From NCBI RefSeq assembly GCF_024711105.1, contig NZ_JANJTL010000021.1, forward strand, positions 1-35,672: a stretch of 35,672 bases of DNA, written 5' to 3'. Shown here one piece after another: positions 10,896 through 19,532 of this stretch. The notes under the pieces are model-generated. The model had not been told where the DNA came from. It ran no database searches and saw nothing but the letters and a program-made list of their open reading frames with translations. The stretch's first letter is position 1. The number at the start of each line of letters is the position of its first letter. Made by a program: the position numbers and the translations under genes. The stretch is from Brevundimonas sp. GTDB taxonomy: Bacteria; Pseudomonadota; Alphaproteobacteria; Caulobacterales; Caulobacteraceae.

Positions 10896-11434
10896 GCCGC
10901 ATCGACGGCGAACGCCTGTTCCTCCGCAAGCTGACGGTCGCCGACGTGTCGGACGCCTACGTCGGCTGGATGAACGACCCGGAGACCAACCGCTTCCTGG
11001 AGACGCGCTGGACCGCCCACGACCGCGCCGCCGTCGAGGCCTTCGTCGCGGACAAGGCCGGGAGCGCGACCGAGCACCTGTACGGAATCTTCCTGAAGGA
11101 ACCCGAGCGGCACATCGGCAATCTCAAGATCGGCCCGGTGGACGCCCGCCATGACCGCGCGGCCGTCAGCTATCTCATTGGCGCCCGCGACGTCGCCGGT
11201 CGCGGCCTGGCGACCGAGGCCGTGCGCCTCGGCGTCCGGCTAGCCTTCGAGCGCCATGGGGTCGGGAAGCTCACCGCCGGCGCCTATGCTGACAATGTCG
11301 CCAGTATCCGCGTGCTGGAAAAGGCGGGCTTCGTGCGGGAGGGCGTGCTGCGCGCACACGCGGCCTTCGAATCAGGGCGGACCGACGTGATCGAGTTCGG
11401 TCTGCTGCCAACCGATCCTATTCCGCCAGGCTGA
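10892..11434 (+). CDS. GNAT acetyltransferase, RimJ/RimL-like, last gene of the pse operon
   Basis: The 180-residue protein is a GNAT enzyme. Visible parts are RLFLRKLTVADVSDAYVGWMNDPETNRF at the start, the acetyl-CoA loop ARDVAGRGLATEAVRLG near residues 100-116, and NVASIRVLEKAGFVREGVLR near the end. It closes the operon and its 3' end overlaps convergent pseG by 17 bp. It may be the real PseH, or may decorate the aminated product of the preceding aminotransferase. The LEKAGFVREGVLR tail is shared by PseH and many RimL-like enzymes, so it does not discriminate. It starts in an ATGA overlap. Confidence 0.8.
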   Translation: MSRIDGERLFLRKLTVADVSDAYVGWMNDPETNRFLETRWTAHDRAAVEAFVADKAGSATEHLYGIFLKEPERHIGNLKIGPVDARHDRAAVSYLIGARDVAGRGLATEAVRLGVRLAFERHGVGKLTAGAYADNVASIRVLEKAGFVREGVLRAHAAFESGRTDVIEFGLLPTDPIPPG

Positions 11435-12434
11435 GCACCGTCCGAGCGACCCGCTCGGCGCCCCGACCGTCGCATACTGCGGCCGCCGCGCGCGCCATCT
11501 GGCCCCGCATCCGTGCGTCCTCCGCCAGGGTCTGCACGACGTCCGCCAGCGCCGCCTCGAAGCCGCCTGCGCGGGCGTCGATCACCTGAGCCGCTCCGCG
11601 CCGCTCCAGCGCCCGCGCATTGGGGAGCTGGTTGTCGGCCAGGACCAGCAGAACGGTCGGCAGGCCCACCACGCAGCGCTCGAATGAGGACGACCCTCCG
11701 GCCCCAACCGCCAGGTCCGCAGTCGCCGACAGGCTCGCCATGTCGTGCGCCGGAGCATGCACCCGCAGCTGGTCATCCGCCTGCGTCTCCAGCCAGCCGA
11801 GGCTGGGCCCCTCGGGGCCGACGACCACCTCCAGGGTTGCCTCGCCGCAGACTGGCCTGATCGCCTCGACCACCCGCCGGGTGATCCCGCCCACGTCGGT
11901 GAGGCCCATGGACACCAGGATGCGCCCCGCAGGTCCCTGCGCCCGCTCCCGCAGGTTGAGCGCCATCGGCCTGCGCGCCGCGAACTCCGGCCGCACCAGG
12001 GCATGGTCCGGCCCCAGCAGCAGCCTCGCGCTTGTCAGGCCCGCGTAATCCGCCGCAGTCCGGTCCGGCCCCGGATCGGCGATCAGATCCACGCCCATCG
12101 GCCGATCCGGGAGATCATCGACCGCAGCTGACGGCCGCCCAGCCGTGAGCGCGCGGTGATGTTCCGCCGAGAGCCGGAAATGATCGAAGACCACCGCATC
12201 GGCCGCCGTGGTATGCTTGACCGTCAGGCCGTCCGGCTCGGTGGAGTTCAGGAGCCGTACCTCCAGCCCCCTTGGCGCGAAGGCCTCGATCACACCTGCC
12301 GCCGAGCGCGGGACCGCCAGCGCGGGCTCCGCCCCCTGCGCCCACAGCGCCTCGGCCAGGGTCAGCATCCGCATCACATGCCCACCCCCGATCGCGGGGC
12401 CGCCGTCGGCGAGGAGCAGGATACGCGGAGCCAT
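11418..12434 (-). CDS. pseG: UDP-2,4-diacetamido-2,4,6-trideoxy-L-altropyranose hydrolase PseG
   Basis: PseG removes UDP from the PseH product, giving the free sugar used by PseI. The 338-residue protein begins MAPRILLLADGGPAIGGGHVMRMLTLAEAL, with the GxGHxxR catalytic-loop motif of this GT-B-like hydrolase. Near the C-terminus are AVGAGGSSSFERCVVGLPTVLLVLADNQ and the UDP-binding GGSSxxE glycine loop. The ATG at 12434 is preferred: GAGG lies just upstream, while a TTG 33 bases further up would put the start inside a terminator. Unusually, the gene is opposite in strand to the rest of the pse operon. It begins only 25 bases after the T-run of the ompA terminator. Confidence 0.85.
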   Translation of the reverse strand: MAPRILLLADGGPAIGGGHVMRMLTLAEALWAQGAEPALAVPRSAAGVIEAFAPRGLEVRLLNSTEPDGLTVKHTTAADAVVFDHFRLSAEHHRALTAGRPSAAVDDLPDRPMGVDLIADPGPDRTAADYAGLTSARLLLGPDHALVRPEFAARRPMALNLRERAQGPAGRILVSMGLTDVGGITRRVVEAIRPVCGEATLEVVVGPEGPSLGWLETQADDQLRVHAPAHDMASLSATADLAVGAGGSSSFERCVVGLPTVLLVLADNQLPNARALERRGAAQVIDARAGGFEAALADVVQTLAEDARMRGQMARAAAAVCDGRGAERVARTVLSLAE

Positions 12435-12459
12435 GGCCTCGTGTGCCTCGCATCGCGCG

Positions 12460-12496
12460 CAAAGCAAAGGCCCCGCCGGATTGCTCCGGCGGGGCC
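12460..12496 (-). terminator. Intrinsic terminator downstream of the OmpA-like gene
   Basis: Read on the - strand, a perfect 11-bp stem GGCCCCGCCGG/CCGGCGGGGCC (12469-12479 with 12486-12496) has a 6-base loop and is followed by TTTGCTTTG. It lies 47 bp after the OmpA stop codon and is the clearest intrinsic terminator in the window. pseG starts 25 bases past it on the same strand. On the + strand it lacks a T-run. Confidence 0.8.
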
Positions 12497-12543
12497 TCGC
12501 CTTGGTTTCAGACCGTCAGGCCTGATCTCGATCGACCGCTCCT

Positions 12544-13755
12544 TTAGCGGTTGATGTTGATCGTGGCGCGACGGTTCAGCGGCTCACGCACGCCATCCGG
12601 GGTCGGACGGGCGAGATCGGTCTCGCCGCGGCCCTCGGTGGTGATGGCGCCGCCGGTCACACCCTGGGCGACTAGGGCGTCACGGACTGTGGCCGCGCGA
12701 CGCTGCGACAGGCGCACATTGTAGGCGGCCGAGCCCGAAGTATCGGCGTGGCCCACGATGTGGACGCGGGTCGCGCCACCGGCGCGGGCGTGGGCCGCGG
12801 CCTGGCGAACCACTTCCTGGGCCTGAGGCGTCAGGTCGTAGCGATCCCAGTCGAACAGCACCACGAACTCACGCGCCTGCCACGGCGGAGGCGGGGGAGG
12901 CGGCGGCGGCGGAGGCGGCGGGGGAGGCGGCGGCGGGGGAGGCGGCGGCGGAGGCGGAGGCGGCGGAGGCGGGGTGTCCGCCCCGAACGCCCAGCGCAGG
13001 CCGATCGACACCGAGCTGTCCTCGAAGTCGCCTTCGAACGAGCCCGGAACCCATCCCGGGGCCGACGAGCTGGAGTTCGACTCGAACGTGACGTCCGAGG
13101 TCTTCATGTACCGCGCCGTCAGATCGAGGTTCAGACGGTCGGACAGGGCCCAGGCGAAGCCGCCCAGCACCTGCCAGGCGAAGCCGGTGTCCTCGTCGTC
13201 GATCATCAGATTGGCCGGGGTCGGGCCGGCCGGCGAGGTCGAGAACTGGCCCAGCGCGTCGACCGAAACGCGGTTGAAGCCCGCGCCGACGCCGACGAAC
13301 GGCCGCAGCCGCCAGTCGTCGCTGCCCATGTCCCAGATCAGGTTGCCCATCAGGCTCCACTGATCGACCGAACCCTCGGGGCCGCCGCAGGGCGAAGACG
13401 CCGTACGGGTCACGCCGGGGGTGCAGAGCGCCACGCTGGTCGGCGGGGTCTGGGGTTCCGGATTGATGGCCGAGACCAGGTCGCCGGGGCGGTATCCGCC
13501 TTCCAGCTCGACGCGCCAGTTCGGATTGAAGCGATAGCCCAGGCGCACGAAACCGGCCCAGCTCGGGTCGGTTGCGAAGTCGAAGGCGTAGGGACCGCCG
13601 TCGGGCGCGAGGCCTTCGCTCTCCAGAACGAAGTCACCCTGCCAGTGATATCCAAGATCGAGCGCGCCGTACCAGCCGTCGGGATCCGCCATGGCGGGGC
13701 CCGCGAGTCCAAGCAGCACGACGCCAGCCGTTCCGGCCAGCAACCGACTTCTCAT
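12544..13755 (-). CDS. OmpA-family outer membrane protein with a 30-proline linker
   Basis: The 403-residue protein anchors the outer membrane to peptidoglycan. A signal peptide (MRSRLLAGTAGVVLLGLAGPAMA, cleavage near A23) leads to an eight-stranded-type barrel, beginning DPDGWYGALDLGYHWQG and covering about 230 residues. A run of 30 consecutive prolines (12883-12972) follows, then the OmpA/MotB domain with VHIVGHADTSGSAAYNVRLSQRRAATV and LNRRATININR. The start at 13755 is preferred over 13761 because AAGGGAAG is then about 6 bases away. The long open frame upstream to 13908 is not OmpA-like. It follows rfbD by 97 bp and ends before a strong terminator. The proline run would need EF-P for smooth translation. 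Confidence 0.92.
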   Translation of the reverse strand: MRSRLLAGTAGVVLLGLAGPAMADPDGWYGALDLGYHWQGDFVLESEGLAPDGGPYAFDFATDPSWAGFVRLGYRFNPNWRVELEGGYRPGDLVSAINPEPQTPPTSVALCTPGVTRTASSPCGGPEGSVDQWSLMGNLIWDMGSDDWRLRPFVGVGAGFNRVSVDALGQFSTSPAGPTPANLMIDDEDTGFAWQVLGGFAWALSDRLNLDLTARYMKTSDVTFESNSSSSAPGWVPGSFEGDFEDSSVSIGLRWAFGADTPPPPPPPPPPPPPPPPPPPPPPPPPPPPPPWQAREFVVLFDWDRYDLTPQAQEVVRQAAAHARAGGATRVHIVGHADTSGSAAYNVRLSQRRAATVRDALVAQGVTGGAITTEGRGETDLARPTPDGVREPLNRRATININR

Positions 13756-13852
13756 GTCCATCTTCCCTTTTTGACGCGCGACCCAAGGAATGGCCCCGCT
13801 ACCCAAGCCGCCCAACGGTTCTCTTGGGGACGTGGTTCCGTCCTCCGTGAGA

Positions 13853-14767
13853 TCAGCCGCCAGACTGTTGCCCTTTTTCAACACTGATCGGGGCCGAGCT
13901 TTGGCCAACCTTGGCCGTTTCTGCGACCCAGGCTGTCCAGGGCCTGAGTTCCATACCCCACCGGGATTTCAGCTGAGCGACGGAGAGACGAGAGTCTCGT
14001 GGCCGCGGCGCCGTCGCGCCGTATTCGGAACTCGATATGGGCCGGAGCGCCTCGTCCGTCCCGTTTTCCCGCTCCAGTCCGGCGATGAGGTCTCGGGCCA
14101 CCTCGCACCAGGTCGCCGACAAGGGGCCCGCGACGTGCAGGATGCCGGGTTCGCCCCGCCCTTCCAGGCGCATTTGCGCGATTTTCAGCAGCGCCGCGGC
14201 CAGATCATCGGCGTGGGTCGGGTTGCCCATCTGATCATCGACGACCCGCAGCGCCTCACCGCGCCGGGCCCGCTCGAGGATCGCCCGGACGAAGCCGGAC
14301 ATCTCCGACAACAACCAGGCCGTGCGCACGACTAGCGCCTGCGGATTGGCCGCGAGCAGCAGGCGCTCGCCCTCGGCCTTGCTGCGGCCGTAGGCCTGAA
14401 CCGGCGCGACGGGATCCGCCTCGCTGTAGGGGCCACCCGACCCGCCGCCGTAGACGTAGTCCGTCGAGACGTGGATCAGCAGGCTGCCTGAGCCGAGGGC
14501 GGCTTTCGCGATCGCTTCGGGCGCGCGGGCGTTGACAGCGAAGGCCAGGTCCGGCTCGGCCTCGGCGCGGTCGACCGCCGTATAGGCCGCCGTGTTGATC
14601 ACCACGTCGGGGCGCTCGGAACGGATCAGCTCGGTCACACTGTCGGGATCGAGCAGGTCCGCGCGGTCCCGCCCGGTAAAGGAGAGACGCCAGCCCTCGG
14701 GCGCCGTCGCCCGGGCCAGGCCGCGGGCCAGTTGGCCAGTCTGGCCCAGGACCAGCACACGGGTCAC
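13853..14767 (-). CDS. rfbD: dTDP-4-dehydrorhamnose reductase
   Basis: RfbD (RmlD) catalyses the last step of dTDP-L-rhamnose synthesis, reducing the 4-keto group with NAD(P)H. The 304-residue protein starts at a GTG (14767): VTRVLVLGQTGQLARGL, the GxxGxxG cofactor motif of the family. It has TAAYTAVDRAEAEPDLAFAVNA, HVSTDYVYGG and the YxxxK pair in AYGRSKAEGE. GNPTHADDLA is a further RmlD hallmark. The GTG overlaps the rfbB stop (GTGA), indicating coupled translation. Length fits the family (about 290-300). Confidence 0.93.
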   Translation of the reverse strand: MTRVLVLGQTGQLARGLARATAPEGWRLSFTGRDRADLLDPDSVTELIRSERPDVVINTAAYTAVDRAEAEPDLAFAVNARAPEAIAKAALGSGSLLIHVSTDYVYGGGSGGPYSEADPVAPVQAYGRSKAEGERLLLAANPQALVVRTAWLLSEMSGFVRAILERARRGEALRVVDDQMGNPTHADDLAAALLKIAQMRLEGRGEPGILHVAGPLSATWCEVARDLIAGLERENGTDEALRPISSSEYGATAPRPRDSRLSVAQLKSRWGMELRPWTAWVAETAKVGQSSAPISVEKGQQSGG

Positions 14768-15801
14768 CGGCCCGTCCCTCTCCGAGCCAGGCCGCCCGCG
14801 GCGATCGAAGCCTCGCACCAGGCCGGGTTGGAGAGGTACCAGTCGACGGTCTCGGCCAGCCCGCTTTCGAAATCATGCCGAGGCCGCCAGCCCAGCCCGC
14901 TTTCGGCCCGCGACGGATCTACGGCGTAGCGCCGGTCGTGGCCCGGCCGATCCTCGACCCGGGTGATCAGAGAGGCGTGGGGCGCGCCGTCGGGGCGACG
15001 CTGGTCGAGCAGGGCGCAGATCGCCTCGACCACCTGCCGGTTGGTCCGCTCCTGCCGCGCCCCGAACAGATAGGTCGCGCCGGGCCTCCCCCGCTCCAGC
15101 GCCAGCAACAGACCCTCGGCGTGATCGTCCACGTGCAGCCAGTCGCGCACCTGCAGCCCGTCGCCGTAGACTGGCAGCGGCTCGCCGCGCGCGCCCTTCA
15201 GGATCATCAGCGGGATCAGCTTCTCGGGATGCTGATAGGGCCCGAAGTTGTTCGAGCAGTTGGTCAGGATGACGGGCAGGCCGTAGGTCTCCCGCCAGGC
15301 CCGCGCAAGGTGGTCCGCCCCCGCCTTCGACGCCGCATAGGGCGAACGCGGCCGATAGGGGCTGGCTTCCGAAAAGGCGCCGTCGGGGCCCAAGTCGCCG
15401 AACACCTCGTCGGTCGAGACGTGCAGGAAGCGGAAGCCCTCCGGCTCGCCCTGCGACCTCCACCAGGTCAGGGCCGCGTCCAGCATCACCTGTGTCCCGA
15501 CCACATTGGTCCGCACGAAGGCCGCCGGGCCGTCGATGGAGCGATCCACGTGGCTCTCAGCCGCCAGGTGCAGCACCGCGTCGGGTCGCGCCGCCTCGAA
15601 GGCCCGCGCGACCGTCTCCGGATCGAAGATGTCGCCGACGATCAGGTCGAAGCCGTCGCGCCCCTCGAACGCCGCCAGGGTCATCGGATTGGCCGCATAG
15701 GTCATGGCGTCGACCACCGTGACCTGGTCCCCACGCGCCAGGAGCGCCCGCACCACCGCCGAGCCGATGAAGCCCGCGCCGCCCGTGACCAGCGCCCGCA
15801 T
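14764..15801 (-). CDS. rfbB: dTDP-glucose 4,6-dehydratase
   Basis: RfbB (RmlB) converts dTDP-glucose to dTDP-4-keto-6-deoxyglucose. The 345-residue extended SDR has the NAD motif G7xxG10xxG13 in VTGGAGFIGSAVVRAL, HLAAESHVDRSI, the catalytic STDEVFGDLG and YAASKAGADHLARAW, plus NCSNNFGPYQHPEKLIP, typical of RmlB. RDWLHVDDHAEGLLLAL and GRPGATYLFGA also match. The ATG at 15801 overlaps the rfbC stop as TGATG; an upstream open frame to 15924 lies inside rfbC and is rejected. It is the middle gene of rfbC-rfbB-rfbD. Confidence 0.95.
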   Translation of the reverse strand: MRALVTGGAGFIGSAVVRALLARGDQVTVVDAMTYAANPMTLAAFEGRDGFDLIVGDIFDPETVARAFEAARPDAVLHLAAESHVDRSIDGPAAFVRTNVVGTQVMLDAALTWWRSQGEPEGFRFLHVSTDEVFGDLGPDGAFSEASPYRPRSPYAASKAGADHLARAWRETYGLPVILTNCSNNFGPYQHPEKLIPLMILKGARGEPLPVYGDGLQVRDWLHVDDHAEGLLLALERGRPGATYLFGARQERTNRQVVEAICALLDQRRPDGAPHASLITRVEDRPGHDRRYAVDPSRAESGLGWRPRHDFESGLAETVDWYLSNPAWCEASIAAGGLARRGTGR

Positions 15802-16367
15802 CAGGCGGCGTCCCATTCGAAATAGGCCGGCAGGTCCTTCAGCCGCGGCTGGACCCGATCCTTGTCCGAAACCGCCGCGCCGGCGATCTCCGGCCAGTCG
15901 ATGGCCAGGTCCGGGTCGTTCCACAGCAGGCCCAGGTCCCGCTCGGCGTCGAAGAAGCCGTCGACCTTGTAGAGAACCAGGGTGTCCGGCTCGAGCGTCA
16001 CCAGCCCATGCGCCGTGCCGCGCGGCGCCAGCATCTTCAGCCCGTTCTCAGCCGACAGTTCGGCTTTCACATGCCGGCCATAGGTCGGCGAGCCGCGCCG
16101 GATGTCGACCACCACGTCCAGCACCCGTCCGCGCAGCACCGAAACCAGCTTGGCCTGGGCGGACGGCGGCGACTGGAAATGCAGGCCGCGCACCGTCCCG
16201 GCCTCCTTCGACCAGGCCAGATTGTCCTGCACCCAGTCGTTGGCGATCCCCGCGGCCTCGAAGGCCCGCCGGCTCCAGTGTTCGGAGAACGACCCGCGCG
16301 CATCCGGATAGACCGGCGGCGGCCCGACCAGCTTCACGCCCGGAATCTCGAGGTCCTGCACTCGCAT
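15801..16367 (-). CDS. rfbC: dTDP-4-dehydrorhamnose 3,5-epimerase
   Basis: RfbC (RmlC) epimerises C3 and C5 of dTDP-4-keto-6-deoxyglucose. The 188-residue cupin has DARGSFSEHW, QDNLAWSKEAGTVRGLHFQ with the catalytic-loop histidine, the PRGTAHGLVTLEPDTLVLYKVD strand pair and the closing LLWNDPDLAIDWP. Length and motifs are standard. It is the first gene of the rfbC-rfbB-rfbD operon and is divergent from the SDR gene at 16468 across about 100 bp. The fourth pathway enzyme, glucose-1-phosphate thymidylyltransferase (rfbA), is not in the window and must be elsewhere. Confidence 0.95.
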   Translation of the reverse strand: MRVQDLEIPGVKLVGPPPVYPDARGSFSEHWSRRAFEAAGIANDWVQDNLAWSKEAGTVRGLHFQSPPSAQAKLVSVLRGRVLDVVVDIRRGSPTYGRHVKAELSAENGLKMLAPRGTAHGLVTLEPDTLVLYKVDGFFDAERDLGLLWNDPDLAIDWPEIAGAAVSDKDRVQPRLKDLPAYFEWDAA

Positions 16368-16410
16368 GGCCCCCTCAAACCACGCCCGCCCGGTTTGCGG
16401 AAGCGCTTGC

Positions 16411-16436
16411 TTGACGTGGCGACCGCCGACTAATGC
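16411..16436 (+). promoter_or_regulatory. Probable promoter of the SDR-thiolase operon
   Basis: TTGACG at 16411-16416 and TAATGC at 16431-16436 are 14 bp apart, close to the Caulobacter housekeeping pattern TTGACGS-N10-14-GCTANAWC. Initiation would fall near 16443, giving a leader of about 25 bases that contains GGAG (16457-16460) in front of the ATG at 16468. A perfect palindrome AAGCGCTT (16401-16408) sits just upstream and could be an operator. Confidence 0.45.
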
Positions 16437-16467
16437 GGAGCTTCCCGTTCAGGACTGGAGTTCGCCC

Positions 16468-17373
16468 ATGACCATCCGCTTCGACGGCCGCGTGGCCATA
16501 GTGACGGGCGCCGGCGGCGGCCTGGGCCGCCAGCACGCCCTGGCGCTGGCCCGGCGCGGGGCCAAGGTGGTGGTGAACGACTTCGGCGGCGCCCGTGACG
16601 GAACCGGCGGCTCGGCGACCCCGGCCGAGGAAGTGGTCGCCGAGATCGAGGCGATGGGCGGCGAGGCCATGGCCAATCCGGCCTCTGTCACCGACTTCGC
16701 CTCGGTCCAGGCCATGGTCGAGGCCGCGCTGGAACGCTGGGGCCGCGTCGACATCCTGGTCAACAACGCTGGCGTCCTGCGCGACAAGACCTTCGCCAAG
16801 ATGGAGCTCGACGACTTCCGCTTCGTGCTGGAGGTCCACCTGATGGGTGCGGTCAACTGCACCAAGGCGGTGTGGGAGACGATGCGCAATCAGAACTACG
16901 GGCGCATCGTGATGACGACCTCGTCCTCGGGCCTCTACGGCAACTTCGGCCAGTCGAACTACGGCGCGGCCAAGATGGGCCTGGTCGGCCTGATGCAGAC
17001 CCTGTCGATCGAGGGGGCCAAGAACGACATCCGGGTGAACTGCCTGGCCCCGACCGCCGCCACCCGCATGACCGAGGATCTCGGCGCGCGGCTGGATCTC
17101 GACGCGCTGCGGCCCGAGTTCGTCTCGCCCGGACTGCTGCATCTGGTCAGCGAGACCGCGCCGACCCGCGCCATCCTCTGCGCCGGCGCCGGCGGCTTCG
17201 AGGCGGCCCACGTGACCCTGACCCAGGGCATCTACGCCGTGGGCGACGACGCCCCCGAGCAGGTCGCGGCCCGCTGGGACGAGATCACCGACCGCACCGA
17301 CTCCATCGTGCCCGAGAGCGGCGCCGCCCAGGGCATGACCGAAATGACCAAGGCCATGAAGGCGAAGGGATAG
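16468..17373 (+). CDS. SDR-family oxidoreductase, (3R)-hydroxyacyl-CoA dehydrogenase-like
   Basis: The 301-residue classical SDR starts [31 protein letters not shown]. Motifs are the cofactor loop G14xxxG18xG20, NNAG, the catalytic serine in [10 protein letters not shown], and Y165xxxK169. The opening, including VVVNDFGG and DGTGGS, resembles the dehydrogenase domain of eukaryotic multifunctional enzyme type 2 (HSD17B4), which acts on 3-hydroxyacyl-CoA. The thiolase gene begins 4 bp downstream, supporting a role in acyl-CoA oxidation. The start at 16468 has GGAG 7 bases upstream. An open frame reaching 16366 is rejected as it would begin inside rfbC. The exact substrate is unknown. Confidence 0.88.
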   Translation: MTIRFDGRVAIVTGAGGGLGRQHALALARRGAKVVVNDFGGARDGTGGSATPAEEVVAEIEAMGGEAMANPASVTDFASVQAMVEAALERWGRVDILVNNAGVLRDKTFAKMELDDFRFVLEVHLMGAVNCTKAVWETMRNQNYGRIVMTTSSSGLYGNFGQSNYGAAKMGLVGLMQTLSIEGAKNDIRVNCLAPTAATRMTEDLGARLDLDALRPEFVSPGLLHLVSETAPTRAILCAGAGGFEAAHVTLTQGIYAVGDDAPEQVAARWDEITDRTDSIVPESGAAQGMTEMTKAMKAKG

Positions 17374-17377
17374 ACCC

Positions 17378-18580
17378 ATGCGTGAAGCCGTCATCGTCGC
17401 GACCGCCCGCACCCCGATCGGCAAGGCCTATCGCGGCGCCTTCAACGACACCCAGGCCCAGGCGCTGGGCGCTCATGCGATCAAGCACGCGGTCGAGCGC
17501 GCCGGGGTCGATCCGGGCGAGATCGAGGACGTGGTCATGGGCGCCGCCCTCCAGCAGGGCTCGACCTCGACCAACATCGCGCGCCAGGCGGCTCTGCGCG
17601 CCGGCCTGCCGGTCACGGTCGCGGGCATGAGCCTGGACCGCCAGTGCGCCTCGGGCCTGATGGCCATCGCCACCGCCGCCAAGCAGGTCGTCCACGACGG
17701 CATGGCCGTCACCGTCGGCGGCGGGCTGGAGTCCATCTCGCTGGTCCAGAACCAGCACATGAACCTCTACCGCCGCGAGGACGCCGAGCTCGTACGCATG
17801 GTCCCGGCCATCTACATGCCGATGCTGGAGACCGCCGAGGTCGTCGCCGCCCGTTACGGGATCAGCCGCGACGCCCAGGACGAATACGCCTTCGAGTCGC
17901 AGCAACGCACGGCGCAGGCCCAGGCCGAGGGCCGTCTCGACGCCGAAATCGCGCCCATGACCACCACCATGCAGGTGGTCGACAAGGCCACCGGCGAGGC
18001 CTCGCCGCGCGAGGTCACCCTGTCGAAGGACGAGGGCAACCGCCCGGACACCACGCTGGAGGGCCTGCAGTCCCTGAAGCCGGTCTTCGGCTCCGGCCAG
18101 CAGATCCAGCAGGGCGCCTACATCACCGCCGGCAACGCGTCCCAGCTGTCGGACGGCGCTTCAGCCAGCGTCCTGATGGAGGCGAAGGACGCCGAACGCC
18201 GCGGACTGACGCCGCTCGGGGCCTATCGCGGCATGGCGGTGGCGGGCTGCGAGCCCGACGAGATGGGTATCGGACCGGTCTTCGCCGTACCCCGCCTGCT
18301 GGAGCGCCACGGCCTGACCGTCGACGACATCGGAATCTGGGAGCTGAACGAGGCTTTCGCCGTCCAGGTCATCTACTGCCGCGACCGGCTGGGCATCCCC
18401 AACGACCGCCTCAACGTCTCCGGCGGCGCCATCTCCATCGGCCACCCCTACGGCATGTCCGGCGCCCGCCTCACCGGCCACGCCCTGATCGAGGGCAAGC
18501 GGCGCGGGGCGAAATACGCCGTCGTCACCATGTGCGTCGGCGGCGGCATGGGGGCCGCCGGCCTTTTCGAAATCTACTAG
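17378..18580 (+). CDS. Acetyl-CoA C-acyltransferase (thiolase)
   Basis: This 400-residue thiolase cleaves 3-ketoacyl-CoA with CoA, or condenses acetyl-CoA in reverse. Catalytic residues are all present: C90 in [10 protein letters not shown]356 in [14 protein letters not shown], and C386 in [15 protein letters not shown], plus the NEAFAVQ motif. The N-terminal [22 protein letters not shown] is standard. It follows the SDR gene by 4 bp with AAGGGA upstream of the ATG, so the two form an operon for acyl-CoA breakdown. Whether it prefers short or long chains cannot be read from sequence. Its TAG stop and that of convergent nudC share one CTAG palindrome. Confidence 0.94.
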   Translation: MREAVIVATARTPIGKAYRGAFNDTQAQALGAHAIKHAVERAGVDPGEIEDVVMGAALQQGSTSTNIARQAALRAGLPVTVAGMSLDRQCASGLMAIATAAKQVVHDGMAVTVGGGLESISLVQNQHMNLYRREDAELVRMVPAIYMPMLETAEVVAARYGISRDAQDEYAFESQQRTAQAQAEGRLDAEIAPMTTTMQVVDKATGEASPREVTLSKDEGNRPDTTLEGLQSLKPVFGSGQQIQQGAYITAGNASQLSDGASASVLMEAKDAERRGLTPLGAYRGMAVAGCEPDEMGIGPVFAVPRLLERHGLTVDDIGIWELNEAFAVQVIYCRDRLGIPNDRLNVSGGAISIGHPYGMSGARLTGHALIEGKRRGAKYAVVTMCVGGGMGAAGLFEIY

Positions 18581-19488
18581 GCGACCCACGCCTCCAGTAG
18601 GCTGCGGGCTATGGCGTAGGGGTTCGGCGCGCGGATTTCAGGATGCGTGCCCGCCAGCACCGCGCGGATTTCCTCGCGCGTGAACCAGCGCACCTCTTCC
18701 AGCTCCGTCTGGTCGGGCGCGGCCTGGTCGTCCTCGACCTCGGCGAACAGGCCGATCATCAGGCTGGAGGGAAACGGCCAGGGCTGGCTGGAGTGGTAGG
18801 TGACCGCCGTCGCGGTCAGGCCGGCCTCTTCCTTGAGCTCGCGCGCGCAGGCCTCCTCGATCGACTCGCCCGGCTCCAGGAAGCCCGCCAGTGCGGACAT
18901 CGAGCCCTTGGGCCAGGCGGCCTGCCGCCCCATCAGGCAGCGGCCTTCGTGCGTCGCCAGCATGATCACGACCGGATCGACGCGCGGGAAATGCTCGGTC
19001 AAACAGGCGTCGCATACCCGCTTCCAGCCGCCGCTCGTCGAGCGTGAGCGCTGGCCGCAGTGGGCGCAGAAGCTGTGCCGCCGCCGCCAGTCGAACAGGC
19101 TCTTGCCGCATCCCGCCATGGCCGTCTCGAAGCCGGGCAGGGCGGCCGCGGCCGAGCGCATGTCCAGAAAGGCGCCCAGGCCTTGCAGAGGCCCCAGCGT
19201 CGGATCCGCCTCGTTCTCGAACGAGACGGCGAACACCGGCGCCCCTTTCCACAGACCCAGGAACACCCAGTCGTCGCCGACGGCGTCGCGGGCCATGGCC
19301 GGCGACAGCCAGGCCAGACGCGGCCCGTCCGGCCCCTGCTCCGTCAGGACCCGGCCCTCCCAGAGCACGAGCGCCGACCCATCGTCGCGCTCCAGCTGGA
19401 CCTCCAGCCAGGCGGGGTCCTCGCGCCGGTCCGCGGCGCGATCCAGAGGGCTGCCGGCGAAGGTGTTCACATGGGCGGACAAGGGCAT
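18577..19488 (-). CDS. nudC: NAD(H) pyrophosphatase / NAD-capped RNA decapping hydrolase NudC
   Basis: NudC hydrolyses NAD(H) to NMN(H) and AMP and removes NAD caps from RNA 5' ends. The 303-residue protein has an N-terminal domain, a zinc ribbon with C141, C144, C159 and C162 (CAHC and CDAC), and the Nudix box G202x5E208x7R216E217xxE220E221xG223. The NudC-specific [11 protein letters not shown] follows, separating it from other Nudix hydrolases. It ends in a 4-bp stop-codon overlap with the thiolase and is divergent from the histidine kinase gene across 94 bp. Confidence 0.94.
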   Translation of the reverse strand: MPLSAHVNTFAGSPLDRAADRREDPAWLEVQLERDDGSALVLWEGRVLTEQGPDGPRLAWLSPAMARDAVGDDWVFLGLWKGAPVFAVSFENEADPTLGPLQGLGAFLDMRSAAAALPGFETAMAGCGKSLFDWRRRHSFCAHCGQRSRSTSGGWKRVCDACLTEHFPRVDPVVIMLATHEGRCLMGRQAAWPKGSMSALAGFLEPGESIEEACARELKEEAGLTATAVTYHSSQPWPFPSSLMIGLFAEVEDDQAAPDQTELEEVRWFTREEIRAVLAGTHPEIRAPNPYAIARSLLEAWVA

Positions 19489-19532
19489 GAGTGCTCTCTA
19501 GCCGCTCACGCGCCGGCCCGCGAGCGCTGCTA

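Noticed and set aside
13802-13828. Terminator between rfbD and the OmpA gene
   Set aside because: Only a 6-bp stem with a 15-base loop and no T-run.
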